Shown here piece after piece: positions 24,511 to 32,891 of a DNA stretch of 64,000 bases. Source of the DNA: Corallococcus caeni (GTDB taxonomy: Bacteria; Myxococcota; Myxococcia; Myxococcales; Myxococcaceae); the NCBI RefSeq assembly GCF_036245865.1, contig NZ_BTTW01000001.1, forward strand, positions 248,001 through 312,000. The letters run 5' to 3'. Within the stretch, counting starts at the first letter, position 1, and each line of letters begins with the position of its first letter. Position numbers and translations under genes: made by a program. The notes below the pieces were generated by a model that made no database searches, was not told where the DNA came from, and worked only from the letters and a program-made list of their open reading frames with translations.

Positions 24511-26153
24511 GGCGCCTCCTTCCCCTGCTGCTCGCCCTCCTCTGCGCCTGCGCGGGTCCCTCCGCCACGGCCGGAGACAAGGGCGGGCTCGTGCCGCTGC
24601 GGCTCGACGCGGCGGACCTGTCGCGCGCGTACACGCCCCGGCGGCTCGCGCTGCTCGTGGGCGTGTCGTCGTTCGACGATCCCCAGTGGCGCGCCCTGCG
24701 CTTCTCCTCCAAGGACGCCACCGACCTCGCGGCGGCGCTGCGGGACCCCGCGCGCGGCCACTTCGACCAGGTGCGCGTCCTCACGCGCCCGGAGGAGACC
24801 ACCCGCGACGCCATCCTCGCGGCGCTGCGGCAGCTGCGGCGTGAGGCCACCCGGCCCGACGACGTGGTGATGGTGTACCTGTCCGCGCACGGCACGCTCG
24901 CGCGCGACGGCCGGGGTGAGCTCACGCGCTACCTGGTCACGCGCGACGCGTCCTACCGCGCCATCCCCCAGACGGCGCTCTCCATGGACGCGCTGAAGGC
25001 GGAGTTCGACCAACTGCCCAGCCGGCGGCGGCTGCTGGTGCTGGCCACCTGCCACAGCGGCAACGGCAAGTCGCTCCTGCCCCACGAGCTGGAGGTGGAG
25101 CTGGCCGGCATCAAGTCCGGCTTCTACGCGCGGCCGCTGGAGGAGTCCTCCCGCGCCTCCATGGTGTTCGCCGCCAGCGACTGGGGCGAGACGGCGCGCG
25201 AGGACGAGGGCCTTCGCAACGACATCTACACGTACTTCCTCATCGAGGGCCTGGGCGGCGCGGCGGACCGCAACGCGGACGGCGCCGTCACCGCCACGGA
25301 GGCCCACGACTATTCGCGCCGCCGCACCTTCGCCTTCACGGAAGGACGTCAGCGGCCATCCGCCGAAATCATGGAGGTGGGCGCGGATCCGGTCATCCTC
25401 GCCGGCCGTATCGACCGCACGGGCCAGCCGGAGCTCTTCTCCTACAACCCGCGCCTGGACGGCTTCCTGCTCAAGGTGGACGGCGAGCCGCGCCTGGAGT
25501 TGCCGGGCGGCGCCGCGGTGGGACCGGGCCGCCGCACGGTGGAGCTCACCAAGGGCGACGCCGTCCTCGTGCGGCGCGAGGTGGACGTGTCGCGGGGCGA
25601 GCGCCTGCCCCTGGAGCAGCTGCTGGCGGACGCCATCCCGCGCCGCGCGCTATCGCTGGTGGGTGGCATGATGTCCTTCACGGACGGCCAGAGCCGGCGC
25701 GAGCTCTTGCCCGCCGCGCCCCAGGTGGGTGTCGTGCTGCGGCTGGAGGACCTTCCCCTCCAGGACCTGGGCCTGCTCGTGGACGTGGGGCTGGGGCACG
25801 GACGGCAGCAGCTCCAGGTGGCGCCCGGCAGCGTGGTGCCCTTCGGCTACACCACGCTCACGCTGGGTGCGGCGGTGCCGTACCTGTGGCGTTGGGAGCG
25901 GCTGACGCTGTTCGCGGGCCCACGTGTGGCCGCGCTGTACCTGGGCAGGTCTTTCGACGTGGAGGCCTTCTCCGGTGGCCAGCGCTACTTCACCGTCAGC
26001 CCCGGTGTGGTGGGCGGACTGGCGTGGCGTCTGGGCGAGCGGTGGGAGCTCACCGCCCAGGGGCACGGGATGTTGACGTACGTGGTGGTGGACGGACAGG
26101 GACAGGCCGTGGGCTTCATCGGCGGAAACGCCGGCGTGGGGTACCGCTTCTGA
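24507..26153 (+). CDS. Exported caspase-like (C14) protease with predicted C-terminal outer-membrane barrel
   Basis: 548 residues from GTG 24507. The leader has a lipobox-like LLCAC at 11-15. Residues 45-290 are a caspase/metacaspase domain: RRLALLVGVSSF strand, catalytic His128 in YLSAHGT and catalytic Cys182 in LATCHSG. A PEGA-like beta segment (about 310-375) leads into about 165 residues of alternating hydrophobic beta strands ending in GVGYRF with terminal Phe, as in outer-membrane beta-barrels. The protein would then place a caspase-like peptidase in the periplasm, tethered to the outer membrane. It is the third gene of the sigma operon and overlaps both neighbours. The barrel is inferred from pattern. 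Confidence 0.82.
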   Translation: MRRLLPLLLALLCACAGPSATAGDKGGLVPLRLDAADLSRAYTPRRLALLVGVSSFDDPQWRALRFSSKDATDLAAALRDPARGHFDQVRVLTRPEETTRDAILAALRQLRREATRPDDVVMVYLSAHGTLARDGRGELTRYLVTRDASYRAIPQTALSMDALKAEFDQLPSRRRLLVLATCHSGNGKSLLPHELEVELAGIKSGFYARPLEESSRASMVFAASDWGETAREDEGLRNDIYTYFLIEGLGGAADRNADGAVTATEAHDYSRRRTFAFTEGRQRPSAEIMEVGADPVILAGRIDRTGQPELFSYNPRLDGFLLKVDGEPRLELPGGAAVGPGRRTVELTKGDAVLVRREVDVSRGERLPLEQLLADAIPRRALSLVGGMMSFTDGQSRRELLPAAPQVGVVLRLEDLPLQDLGLLVDVGLGHGRQQLQVAPGSVVPFGYTTLTLGAAVPYLWRWERLTLFAGPRVAALYLGRSFDVEAFSGGQRYFTVSPGVVGGLAWRLGERWELTAQGHGMLTYVVVDGQGQAVGFIGGNAGVGYRF

Positions 26154-26875
26154 TGCGTCGCCATTGCCTGCTCTTGACCCTGTCGTCGCTCGGCCTGGGC
26201 CTGGGCGCGTGCGGAAACCTGGACAACGAGCCCTTCCGCGCGGGCACCGTGCGCGGCCGGCTCACGGAGTTCGACCCCGCCGTCGTGCTGGTGTCCGTGG
26301 TGGGCGCGCCCGGCGTGCGCGGCAGCGTGGACGCGCAGGGCCGCTTCACGCTGGAGGACGTGCCTGCGGGGCCCGCGGAGCTCTTCGTCCTGGCCACCGC
26401 GGACAAGGCCGCGCGCGTGCCGCTCACCGTGCAGGGCGGCCAGTCCGTGGACGTCGCGGACGTGGCGCCCCGGCCCGCCGGCACCTTCTTCGTGAAGCTC
26501 CGCGCCCGGGGCAACCTGCGGGTGGCGGAGGGGAAGGCGTCCGTGGACGGCACGCCCATCGAAGCCTCCCAGCTCGACGACCAGGCCCCCCGCCACCTGG
26601 GGCCGCTGCCGGCAGGCTGCTACGGCGTCAGCGTCTCCGCGCCCGGCTTCATCTCCACGGCCCTCCAGGGCTGTGTGGGTGAGGGCAAGCAGACGGTGCT
26701 GACCGTGGAGCTCGTCCCGGAGAAGTCCTACGCCCAGCAGGGCTGCGCGACGACGGGCTGCAACAGTGAAAGCCATTGCGCGTCGGACGGCTGCTGCGTG
26801 CAGTGCCTTGAAGACAGCCATTGCGTGACGCCGCTCGGGTGCAGGGCGTTCCACTGTGAAGAGAGTCTTCCGTAA
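26153..26875 (+). CDS. Carboxypeptidase-regulatory-like lipoprotein with Cys-rich tail
   Basis: 240 residues. Lipoprotein signal with lipobox LGAC (Cys20). Two tandem beta-sandwich segments (about 30-105 and 110-185; VRGRLTEFDP..., GSVDAQGRFTLEDVPAGP, PLPAGCYGVSVSAPGF) resemble carboxypeptidase regulatory/PEGA-type domains. The last 45 residues hold about ten cysteines (QQGCATTGCNSESHC...CCVQC). The start ATG overlaps the caspase gene's stop (TGATG). It closes the four-gene sigma operon and is likely a surface or periplasmic partner or substrate of the caspase-like protein. That role is inferred. Confidence 0.8.
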   Translation: MRRHCLLLTLSSLGLGLGACGNLDNEPFRAGTVRGRLTEFDPAVVLVSVVGAPGVRGSVDAQGRFTLEDVPAGPAELFVLATADKAARVPLTVQGGQSVDVADVAPRPAGTFFVKLRARGNLRVAEGKASVDGTPIEASQLDDQAPRHLGPLPAGCYGVSVSAPGFISTALQGCVGEGKQTVLTVELVPEKSYAQQGCATTGCNSESHCASDGCCVQCLEDSHCVTPLGCRAFHCEESLP

Positions 26876-27045
26876 AGCGACGCATTTGACGACGCAGGGT
26901 GCCCGCGCGGTTCGCCACCCGTATGGAATTGCGTCGGCGGTGCGAGGCCTTGTGGCCACCCCGCGAGCAGCCGGGTCTTCCTGCCAACGAGGCACTCCCT
27001 GTTCCCGCAGGGCCCCCTACCGCCTCGTCTCACAGGAGGATGACC

Positions 27046-27540
27046 ATGCGTATCCCGACCGCTCCCTCTTCCGCGGCATGGATGGTGTTGTGCGCGACGC
27101 TGCTGTCCCTGGGCTGCGGCGGCCCCGTGACGTCGGAGGATCCTTCGCTCGCCACGGGCGATGACAACCTGGGCGCGGGAGAGGCCCCCGCGACGAATGA
27201 CGGCGCCGCGCCCGGCGGCGACGGACGCGTCAGCATCTGCCACATCCCGCCTGGCAATCACGCCAACGCGCACACCATCACGGTGGGCGCGCCCGCGGTG
27301 GCCGCGCACCTGCACCACGGCGACCGGATGGGCGCCTGCGACGACGAGGGGGAGACGCCCACGGATGGCGGCACCTCCGGGTCCGACGGTGGCAGCAGCA
27401 CGGACGGTGGCTCGGGCGGCGGCATCGACGCCGGCCCCGTGTGCATCCCCGAAGGGGGCGAGTGCTCCACCGAGAGCGAGACGGCCTGCTGCGATGGGCT
27501 GTCCTGCCAGGAAGGCCAGTGCTGGCCGTCCGTCGGCTGA
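27046..27540 (+). CDS. Lipoprotein with CHIPPGN motif and knottin-like Cys tail
   Basis: 164 residues from ATG 27046 (CAGGAGG ends 7 bp upstream; ATG 27040 is too close to it). Lipobox SLGC. The middle has VSICHIPPGNHANAHTITVG and a His-rich AAHLHHGD, a short motif seen in many secreted bacterial proteins. A Gly/Ser/Asp spacer (TDGGTSGSDGGSSTDGG) leads to a six-Cys terminal module (CIPEGGEC...CCDGLSC...QC) like disulfide-knot domains. Extracytoplasmic; function unknown. It lies 170 bp after the sigma operon, so it is probably a separate unit. Confidence 0.78.
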   Translation: MRIPTAPSSAAWMVLCATLLSLGCGGPVTSEDPSLATGDDNLGAGEAPATNDGAAPGGDGRVSICHIPPGNHANAHTITVGAPAVAAHLHHGDRMGACDDEGETPTDGGTSGSDGGSSTDGGSGGGIDAGPVCIPEGGECSTESETACCDGLSCQEGQCWPSVG

Positions 27541-27615
27541 GAAAGCGCTGTGGCCACTCCGAGCCGGGGCGGGTCTTCCCCGGCGTTCTTCCTTGATTCC
27601 AACAAAGGCGCTCTC

Positions 27616-28545
27616 ATGACCTCCCTGCGACACCTGACCTCCACCCTGCTGCTGGCCACGGGGATGCTGTTCCTCGCGGCCTGCGGCGACAGCAATGCCC
27701 GCGTCACCCTGAAGCTCACCGACGCCCCGGGCGACGGCATCGAGAAGGCCGTCGTGACCATCTCGAAGGTCTACCTGAAGGGCAGCGTGGACGGGAAGGA
27801 GGACGGCAAGGGCGACGTCGTGCTGCTGAGCGAGCCCGTCACCACCGACCTGCTCACGCTGGCCAACGACACCGCGGACCTGGTGAAGGACGCGGAGGTT
27901 CCGGCGGGCACGTACAAGGAGCTGCGCTTCGTCATCACCGGCGGCTACATCCAGGTGAAGCAGGACGGCGCCAGCCGCATCTTCGCCACCTCGCGCGACT
28001 ACGCGGGCCTGCCGGACGGCGCCCAGGTGGACGGCGACCTGCAGATGCCGAGCGCCAGCAGCTCCGGCCTCAAGGTGAAGTTCGACAAGGACGCCGACGT
28101 CACCGTCACTAGCGATGACGACCAGAAGGTCATCCTGGTGGACTTCGACGTCGCGCAGAGCTTCGGCAAGGAGGCCGGCGGCTCCGGCAAGTGGGTCATG
28201 CGGCCCATCATCAAGGGCGCGGACCTGGAGTTCTCCGGCAACGTGGAGGTCTCCCTGGAGGCCGGCGACGTGTCCCTGCCCCTGGGCCCGGCGCAGCTGA
28301 GCAGCTTCTCCGCGGTGCTCATCAACGCCGACGGCAGCCGCGAGACGATGTCCCTCACCGCCAGCACGGCCACCCGCTACGTGGCGGACTTCAAGTTCCT
28401 GCTGCCCGGCACCTACCAGGTGGACCTGGTGGGCCCGGAGGGCGTGACCTTCAGCACGGACCTCACGCGCCCGGCGACCGCGACGGTCGGCTCAGGCGCG
28501 GAGGCCAACGTGGACTTCGTCCTGACGTCCTTCGACGTCAAGTAG
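27616..28545 (+). CDS. DUF4382-containing lipoprotein
   Basis: 309 residues. Signal peptide with lipobox LAAC (Cys22), then a DUF4382 beta domain (about 28-195: VTLKLTDAPGDGIEKAVVTISKVYL, GTYKELRFVITGG) and a second beta-rich domain to the C-terminus (FLLPGTYQVDLVGPEGVTF). DUF4382 occurs in surface lipoproteins of unknown role, structurally like fimbrial or transthyretin-type modules. It converges on yceI with only 18 bp between the stops. Confidence 0.85.
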   Translation: MTSLRHLTSTLLLATGMLFLAACGDSNARVTLKLTDAPGDGIEKAVVTISKVYLKGSVDGKEDGKGDVVLLSEPVTTDLLTLANDTADLVKDAEVPAGTYKELRFVITGGYIQVKQDGASRIFATSRDYAGLPDGAQVDGDLQMPSASSSGLKVKFDKDADVTVTSDDDQKVILVDFDVAQSFGKEAGGSGKWVMRPIIKGADLEFSGNVEVSLEAGDVSLPLGPAQLSSFSAVLINADGSRETMSLTASTATRYVADFKFLLPGTYQVDLVGPEGVTFSTDLTRPATATVGSGAEANVDFVLTSFDVK

Positions 28546-28563
28546 CGCTGCAAGCTTCGGGGT

Positions 28564-29112
28564 TCAGGCCGCCTTCTCGCCCGGCTGCGCCTGGGCCGCC
28601 TGGACCTCGAGGGCGATCTCAATCTTCTCGCCCACCAGCACGCCGCCCGCCTCCAGCGCCTGGTTCCACGTCAGGCCGAAGTCGCTGCGGTTGATGGTCG
28701 TCTTCGCCTCGAACGCGGCCTTGGTGTTGCCCCACGGGTCCTTGGCGATGCCCAGCTGCTCGGCCTCCAGGACGACCTCGCGGCTGATGCCGCGGATGGT
28801 GAGCTGGCCCGTCACCTTCAGGTGCTTGCCGGAGGGCTCCACCTTCGTGCTCTGGAAGGTGAGGGCCGGGAACTTCGCCACATCGAAGAAGTCCGGCGAG
28901 CGCAGGTGGTTGTCGCGCTGCTCGACGCCGGTGTGGATGCTGGCCGCCTCGATGGAGACGGAGACCGAGGAGGCCGCGGGGTTCGCGTCATCCAGGGTGA
29001 GGGTGCCGCCGAACTTCGTGAAATTGCCGCGCACCTTCGCCACGACCATGTGGCGGACGCTGAAGTGGATGCCCGTGTGCGTGGTGTCGATGTTCCAGAG
29101 GGTGGTGGCCAT
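28564..29112 (-). CDS. YceI family protein
   Basis: 182 residues forming the YceI lipocalin-like barrel: WNIDTTHTGIHFSVRHMVVAKVRGNF at the start, SPDFFDVAKFPALTFQS and GQLTIRGISREVVLEAE, GDFGL-type DFGLTWN near the end. These proteins bind polyisoprenoid or other amphiphilic lipids. No cleavable signal peptide is seen from ATG 29112, so this copy looks cytoplasmic. An in-frame upstream extension to 29421 overlaps the LysR gene and is rejected. Divergent from the LysR gene across 148 bp containing an 18-bp dyad, so it is a probable LysR target. Confidence 0.92.
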   Translation of the reverse strand: MATTLWNIDTTHTGIHFSVRHMVVAKVRGNFTKFGGTLTLDDANPAASSVSVSIEAASIHTGVEQRDNHLRSPDFFDVAKFPALTFQSTKVEPSGKHLKVTGQLTIRGISREVVLEAEQLGIAKDPWGNTKAAFEAKTTINRSDFGLTWNQALEAGGVLVGEKIEIALEVQAAQAQPGEKAA

Positions 29113-29205
29113 GGTCGTCGTCCTTGTCGTGAGCGCCGCGTGGGCGGCGGTGTGTTTCAACGAGGCGTAAGGTAGCGGCCCCCCACGTTCCGGATTAGAC
29201 GGGAC

Positions 29206-29223
29206 GAACAGGATGCACTGTTC
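29206..29223. promoter_or_regulatory. Perfect dyad GAACAG-N6-CTGTTC in the yceI/lysR divergent promoter
   Basis: 18-bp interrupted palindrome 38 bp upstream of the LysR start and 94 bp from the yceI start. The position and symmetry fit an autoregulatory LysR-type binding site. Confidence 0.55.
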
Positions 29224-29260
29224 CACGGCTGGGACAGTGCCCTGCGCACGGGGAACGGCC

Positions 29261-30166
29261 ATGGACCTCAACGAACTCCTCGTCTTCGCCCGGGTGGTCC
29301 AGGCGGGCAGCTTCACGGCGGCGGCGAAGGCGCTGCGCATGCCCAAGTCCACGGTGAGCCGGAAGGTGTCCGAGCTGGAGGAGCGCGTCGGAGCCCAGCT
29401 GCTCCAGCGCACCACGCGCACGCTGCACCTGACGGAGGTGGGCCGCGCGTACTACGCGCACTGCGAGCGCATCGTCGCGGAGGCGGAAGCGGCGGAGCTG
29501 GCGGTGACCCGCATGCAGGCAGGCCCGCAGGGACTGCTGCGCGTGACGACGCCGCTGTCCGTCCATTTCCTCGCGCCCATGGTGGCGCGCTTCATGGAGC
29601 TGTACCCGGACGTGCAGGTGGAGCTGCTCTGCACGGACCGCGCGGTGGACCTGATGGAAGAGGGCTTCGACCTGGCGGTGCGGGCCGGGCGGCTGCCGGA
29701 CTCGTCGCTGATGGCGCGGCGGCTGGGGGACATCGAGTGGCTCGTCGTGGCCGCACCGGAGTACCTCCAGGCGAAGGGCGCGCCGCGCACGCCTTCGGAC
29801 CTGGCGAAGCACGAGTGCCTCTTCTTCGGGACGGCGCTGCAGGGGAACGTCTGGACGCTGCACGCGGGCGGCCGGTCGGTCGACGTGAAGGTCTCCGGGC
29901 GGCTGGTGATCAACGAGCCGGACATGCTGCGCGCGGTGACGGTGGTGGGCGCCGGGGTGGCGCTCATCCCCGGCCAGCAATGTGTCGAGGACCTGGAGTC
30001 CGGCCGGCTGCAGCGCGTGTTGCCGGACTGGAGCTCCGCGGGCGCGCCGGTGCACGCCGTCTACCCGCCCACGCGCCACCACGTGCCCAAGGTGATGGCC
30101 TTCGTGGAGGTGCTGCGCGAGCACTGGCCCCAGCTGCAGGGAGCGCTCAAGCGCGCGAAACGCTGA
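29261..30166 (+). CDS. LysR family transcriptional regulator
   Basis: 301 residues. The N-terminal winged helix-turn-helix has the classic sequence FARVVQAGSFTAAAKALRMPKSTVSRKVSELEERVGAQLLQRTTRTLHLTEVG (about 8-60), and a periplasmic-binding-protein-like effector domain spans about 90-295. ATG 29261 begins the usual MDLNELLVFARV start. Divergent yceI and downstream pirin are the likely targets, as such regulators often control neighbouring YceI or pirin genes. The inducer is unknown. Confidence 0.93.
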   Translation: MDLNELLVFARVVQAGSFTAAAKALRMPKSTVSRKVSELEERVGAQLLQRTTRTLHLTEVGRAYYAHCERIVAEAEAAELAVTRMQAGPQGLLRVTTPLSVHFLAPMVARFMELYPDVQVELLCTDRAVDLMEEGFDLAVRAGRLPDSSLMARRLGDIEWLVVAAPEYLQAKGAPRTPSDLAKHECLFFGTALQGNVWTLHAGGRSVDVKVSGRLVINEPDMLRAVTVVGAGVALIPGQQCVEDLESGRLQRVLPDWSSAGAPVHAVYPPTRHHVPKVMAFVEVLREHWPQLQGALKRAKR

Positions 30167-30181
30167 GACAGTGGCGGCGTT

Positions 30182-30201
30182 TCGTTCCGCGGATGGAACG
30201 A
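30182..30201. promoter_or_regulatory. Perfect dyad TCGTTCC-N6-GGAACGA upstream of pirin
   Basis: 20-bp interrupted palindrome 74 bp before the pirin start and 16 bp after the lysR stop. The arms are GTTCC...GGAAC, the opposite order to the GAAC...GTTC dyad at 29206, so a different regulator may bind here. Confidence 0.55.
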
Positions 30202-30274
30202 TGTGTCCCGAGGTTCGAGTCTGGCCAGGTGGCGGTCCGGAGCGCATGTTGTGTCTCGAAAGGAAACACACACC

Positions 30275-30970
30275 ATGCTCAACGTTCGCCCCTCTGAAGC
30301 ACGCGGTCACGCCAACCACGGCTGGCTGGACTCGCATCACACCTTCTCGTTCGCGAGCTACTTCGACCCCGACAACATGGGCTTCCGCTCCCTGCGCGTC
30401 ATCAACGAGGACCGCGTGCAGTCCGGCGAGGGCTTCGACACGCACCCGCACCGGGACATGGAGATCATCACCTACCCGCTCAGCGGTGCCATCGCGCACC
30501 GGGACAGCACGGGAGGCCAGGGGCTCCTGCGCGCCGGTGAGGTGCAGCGCATGACGGCCGGCACGGGCGTGATGCACAGCGAGATGAACGGCTCCAACGA
30601 GGACGTCCACTTCCTGCAGATCTGGATCATCCCGGACAGGAAGGGCCTGAAGCCCGAGTATGAGCAGAAGTTCTTCCCAGAGAAGGACCGGCAGGGACGC
30701 TGGCGCGTGGTGGCCAGCCCCGACGCACGCGACGGCAGCCTCACCGTGCACCAGGACGTGCTGCTCAACAGCACGCTGCTGAGCCCGGGCGAGAAGGCGG
30801 AGTACACGCTGCCCAAGGGGCGTCACGCCTGGGTGCAGATTGCTCGCGGCGCCGGCACGCTCAACGGAGTGAGCGTGAAGGCCGGTGACGGAGTGGCCGT
30901 CTCCGACGAGTCGAGCCTCGTGCTCACCGCCTCCGAGCCGCTGGAGGCCCTGCTGTTCGACCTGGCCTGA
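30275..30970 (+). CDS. Pirin family protein
   Basis: 231-residue bicupin. N-terminal cupin signature GWLDSHHTFSFASYFDP and GFDTHPHRDMEIITYPLSG with the metal-binding His set (HPHRDME), then AGTGVMHSEMN. Pirins bind Fe and act as quercetinase-like dioxygenases or as regulators or redox sensors. ATG 30275 follows AAAGGAAAC. It is downstream of a LysR gene on the same strand with its own dyad promoter, and ends at a strong bidirectional terminator. Confidence 0.93.
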   Translation: MLNVRPSEARGHANHGWLDSHHTFSFASYFDPDNMGFRSLRVINEDRVQSGEGFDTHPHRDMEIITYPLSGAIAHRDSTGGQGLLRAGEVQRMTAGTGVMHSEMNGSNEDVHFLQIWIIPDRKGLKPEYEQKFFPEKDRQGRWRVVASPDARDGSLTVHQDVLLNSTLLSPGEKAEYTLPKGRHAWVQIARGAGTLNGVSVKAGDGVAVSDESSLVLTASEPLEALLFDLA

Positions 30971-30986
30971 TGCGCCGGGCACGAAG

Positions 30987-31030
30987 AAGGCCCCCGGATC
31001 CCTCAAGTGGACCCGGGGGCCTTGTCGTTT
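30987..31030. terminator. Terminator between convergent pirin and DUF2378 genes
   Basis: 15-bp arms (AAGGCCCCCGGATCC and GGACCCGGGGGCCTT, one mismatch) with a 7-nt loop, then GTCGTTTT on the plus strand. The AA before the stem also makes it usable from the minus strand. Confidence 0.88.
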
Positions 31031-31054
31031 TCAGAGGCCCAGGGATGGCGGCGA

Positions 31055-31597
31055 TCAGGGCTCCCACTGGATGCGGTAGGAGCAGGCGTGGCCGTCGAAG
31101 CCGAAGGGCTCCACGCGCAGGTTCCGAGCGCCCGCCCGGGTGAGCCCGGCCTCGATGATGCCGCGCAGGTAGCCGGGGTTCCCGTTGCACTCGCTGACCC
31201 GGAGGACGTGGTGCGCGGGCCCCTGGGTGACGAGCTCCGTCTTCAGGTAGTTGTTCACCGTCGCGAAGCTCTCCTGGATGCGAACGACGACGCGCTCCGG
31301 TCCGAAGATGGGCCACATCGCGACGAGAGCCTTGCCCAGCAGCGTCTGCTCCACGCCCTGGATGAGTCCGGCCCCAAGCCGCCGGAAGCCCTCGTCCGTA
31401 TCGACGTCGGGATGGAGGTGCTGAGCGGTGATGCGCAGCGCCTCCGCGAAGACGAGCCGGGGCGTGCTGCGAGGGATGGGAGCGCCCAGGTCCAGGCCCG
31501 CCTGTTTCAGCTTCTCCTTCAGCTGTGGAGTGAGCCGGCTGCCGATGGAGCGAAAGAGCCCTTCAATCGTGTGGCGATAAACGACCTGCTCGGCCAT
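31055..31597 (-). CDS. TIGR02265/DUF2378 family protein, copy 1
   Basis: 180 residues, soluble, no signal peptide. It belongs to a paralogous family expanded in Myxococcales (TIGR02265, DUF2378) and is collinear with the neighbouring copy: VYRHTIEGLFRSIG, MWPIFGPERVVVRIQESF, CNGNPGYLRGIIEAGL. The last strand (FDGHACSYRIQWEP) ends both proteins. The family function is unknown; a heme-NO-binding-like or 4-vinyl-reductase-like fold has been suggested for related proteins, but I cannot verify that here. Shares its terminator with the pirin gene. Confidence 0.85.
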   Translation of the reverse strand: MAEQVVYRHTIEGLFRSIGSRLTPQLKEKLKQAGLDLGAPIPRSTPRLVFAEALRITAQHLHPDVDTDEGFRRLGAGLIQGVEQTLLGKALVAMWPIFGPERVVVRIQESFATVNNYLKTELVTQGPAHHVLRVSECNGNPGYLRGIIEAGLTRAGARNLRVEPFGFDGHACSYRIQWEP

Positions 31598-31746
31598 GGA
31601 TCCGTCCGGGGGTTCGGATGTGCTTGCGCAATGCCATCACGAATCCACGAAGGCTCACCAGCCCCTTGCGTAACCCCAATCGAATCCGTCTGTCTTTCCC
31701 AGACACCGGAACTGCGAGGATGTTCGGGTTTTGCCCAGCTCCAGGC

Positions 31747-32289
31747 TCAGCCGCCCCACCGGATGCGATAGGAGCAGGCGTGGCCATCGAAGTCGAACGG
31801 CTCCACGCGCAGGTTCTTGGCCCCTGCCCGGGAAAGCCCGGCTTCGATGATGCCCCGAAGGTAGCCCGGGTTCCCGTTGCACTCGTTGACGCGGATGATG
31901 TGGTGGCCGGGCCCCTGGGTGAGCAACTCCGAGTGCATGTAGTTGTTCACGGTGGCGAAGCTCTCCTGGATGCGCACCACGACGCGCTCCGGGCCGAAGA
32001 TGGGCCACATCGAAACGAGCGACTTGCCGAGCACGGTCTGCTCCAGCCCCTGGATGATGCCCACGCCCAGCCGACGGTAGCCCTCGCTCGCGTCAAGCTC
32101 CGGATACAGGTGCACGACGGTGACGCGAAGGGCATCCGCGAAGACGGTCCGGGACGTGTTGCGAGGGGACTGCGAGTCAAGGTCCAGCCCCACTGCGCTC
32201 AACTTCGCCCGGAGTTCCGGAGTGAGACGGTCACCGATGGAGCGAAAGAGCCCCTCCACCGTGTGGCGATAAACGATTTCCTCTTCCAC
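31747..32289 (-). CDS. TIGR02265/DUF2378 family protein, copy 2
   Basis: 180 residues from GTG 32289, exactly the length of copy 1 and roughly two-thirds identical to it by eye with no gaps. Differences cluster in the first third, while the C-terminal half is nearly invariant. The 149-bp spacer between the copies holds no gene. The two are in the same orientation and arose by tandem duplication. This copy marks the last core gene before the accessory island. Function unknown. Confidence 0.85.
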   Translation of the reverse strand: MEEEIVYRHTVEGLFRSIGDRLTPELRAKLSAVGLDLDSQSPRNTSRTVFADALRVTVVHLYPELDASEGYRRLGVGIIQGLEQTVLGKSLVSMWPIFGPERVVVRIQESFATVNNYMHSELLTQGPGHHIIRVNECNGNPGYLRGIIEAGLSRAGAKNLRVEPFDFDGHACSYRIRWGG

Positions 32290-32559
32290 GAATCACCCCG
32301 GCAACGGCCCAGCGGTCCCATTCCGCCGTGTCGCAAGGAAGCGTACCCCAGCCCCCCCACGAATCCGAAGCCCCCTGCCCTCCGACCCAGGTCTGAGACG
32401 TCCTGCCGGGTGTTTCACGGCTGGCCAGTCTGTTTCATAAAACCTGGATTGCATGTTCACAGCAACTCAGCGCGATCGGGTGACTTCAGTGAGCCCGTCC
32501 GAAGAGAAATGAAACACGTCGAGGAACCTAGCCACCTGGCGCACGCTAGCGAGACAGGT

Positions 32560-32871
32560 TGAGCAGGTGCGGTGCTGCCACGTGCCTCCGAAGACTTCCC
32601 CTCGTTGAACAAAGTCTGGGCGTATGCGGGCTACCAGGGGCCTGTCGTGGCGGACGCAGCGATACAGGCGGGCCTGGCAGTGGAAATTGTCCGGCGCGCC
32701 GGGGAGGACAAGGGCTTCGTCGTGCAAAAGCGCCGCTGGGTGGTGGAGCGCACCAACGTGTGGCTGACGCGCCAGCGACGCCTGGCGCGCGATTACGAGC
32801 GTCACGAGCACTCTTCCGAAACCTTCATCCACATTGCGATGACGGGCCTCATGCCGCGCCGCCTCGCGTAG
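32560..32871 (+). pseudogene. IS5-type transposase C-terminal remnant
   Basis: About 100 codons matching the end of an IS5/IS4-group DDE transposase: VWAYAGYQGP, then FVVQKRRWVVERTNVWLTRQRRLARDYERHEHSSETFIHIAMTGLMPRRLA, which holds the YREK-like R...E block (RRWVVERT) with the catalytic Glu. The N-terminal two-thirds with the two catalytic aspartates is missing and no terminal inverted repeats were found. It is a dead fragment lying against the 3' end of the restriction-modification gene. Confidence 0.8.
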
Positions 32872-32891
32872 CGCCCCAGTTCATAAGGCTC

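Noticed and set aside
32290-32560. Far attachment-site copy of the tRNA-Leu 3' end bounding the island
   Set aside because: No stretch resembling the tRNA 3' end was found here; the boundary may be lost or lie elsewhere.
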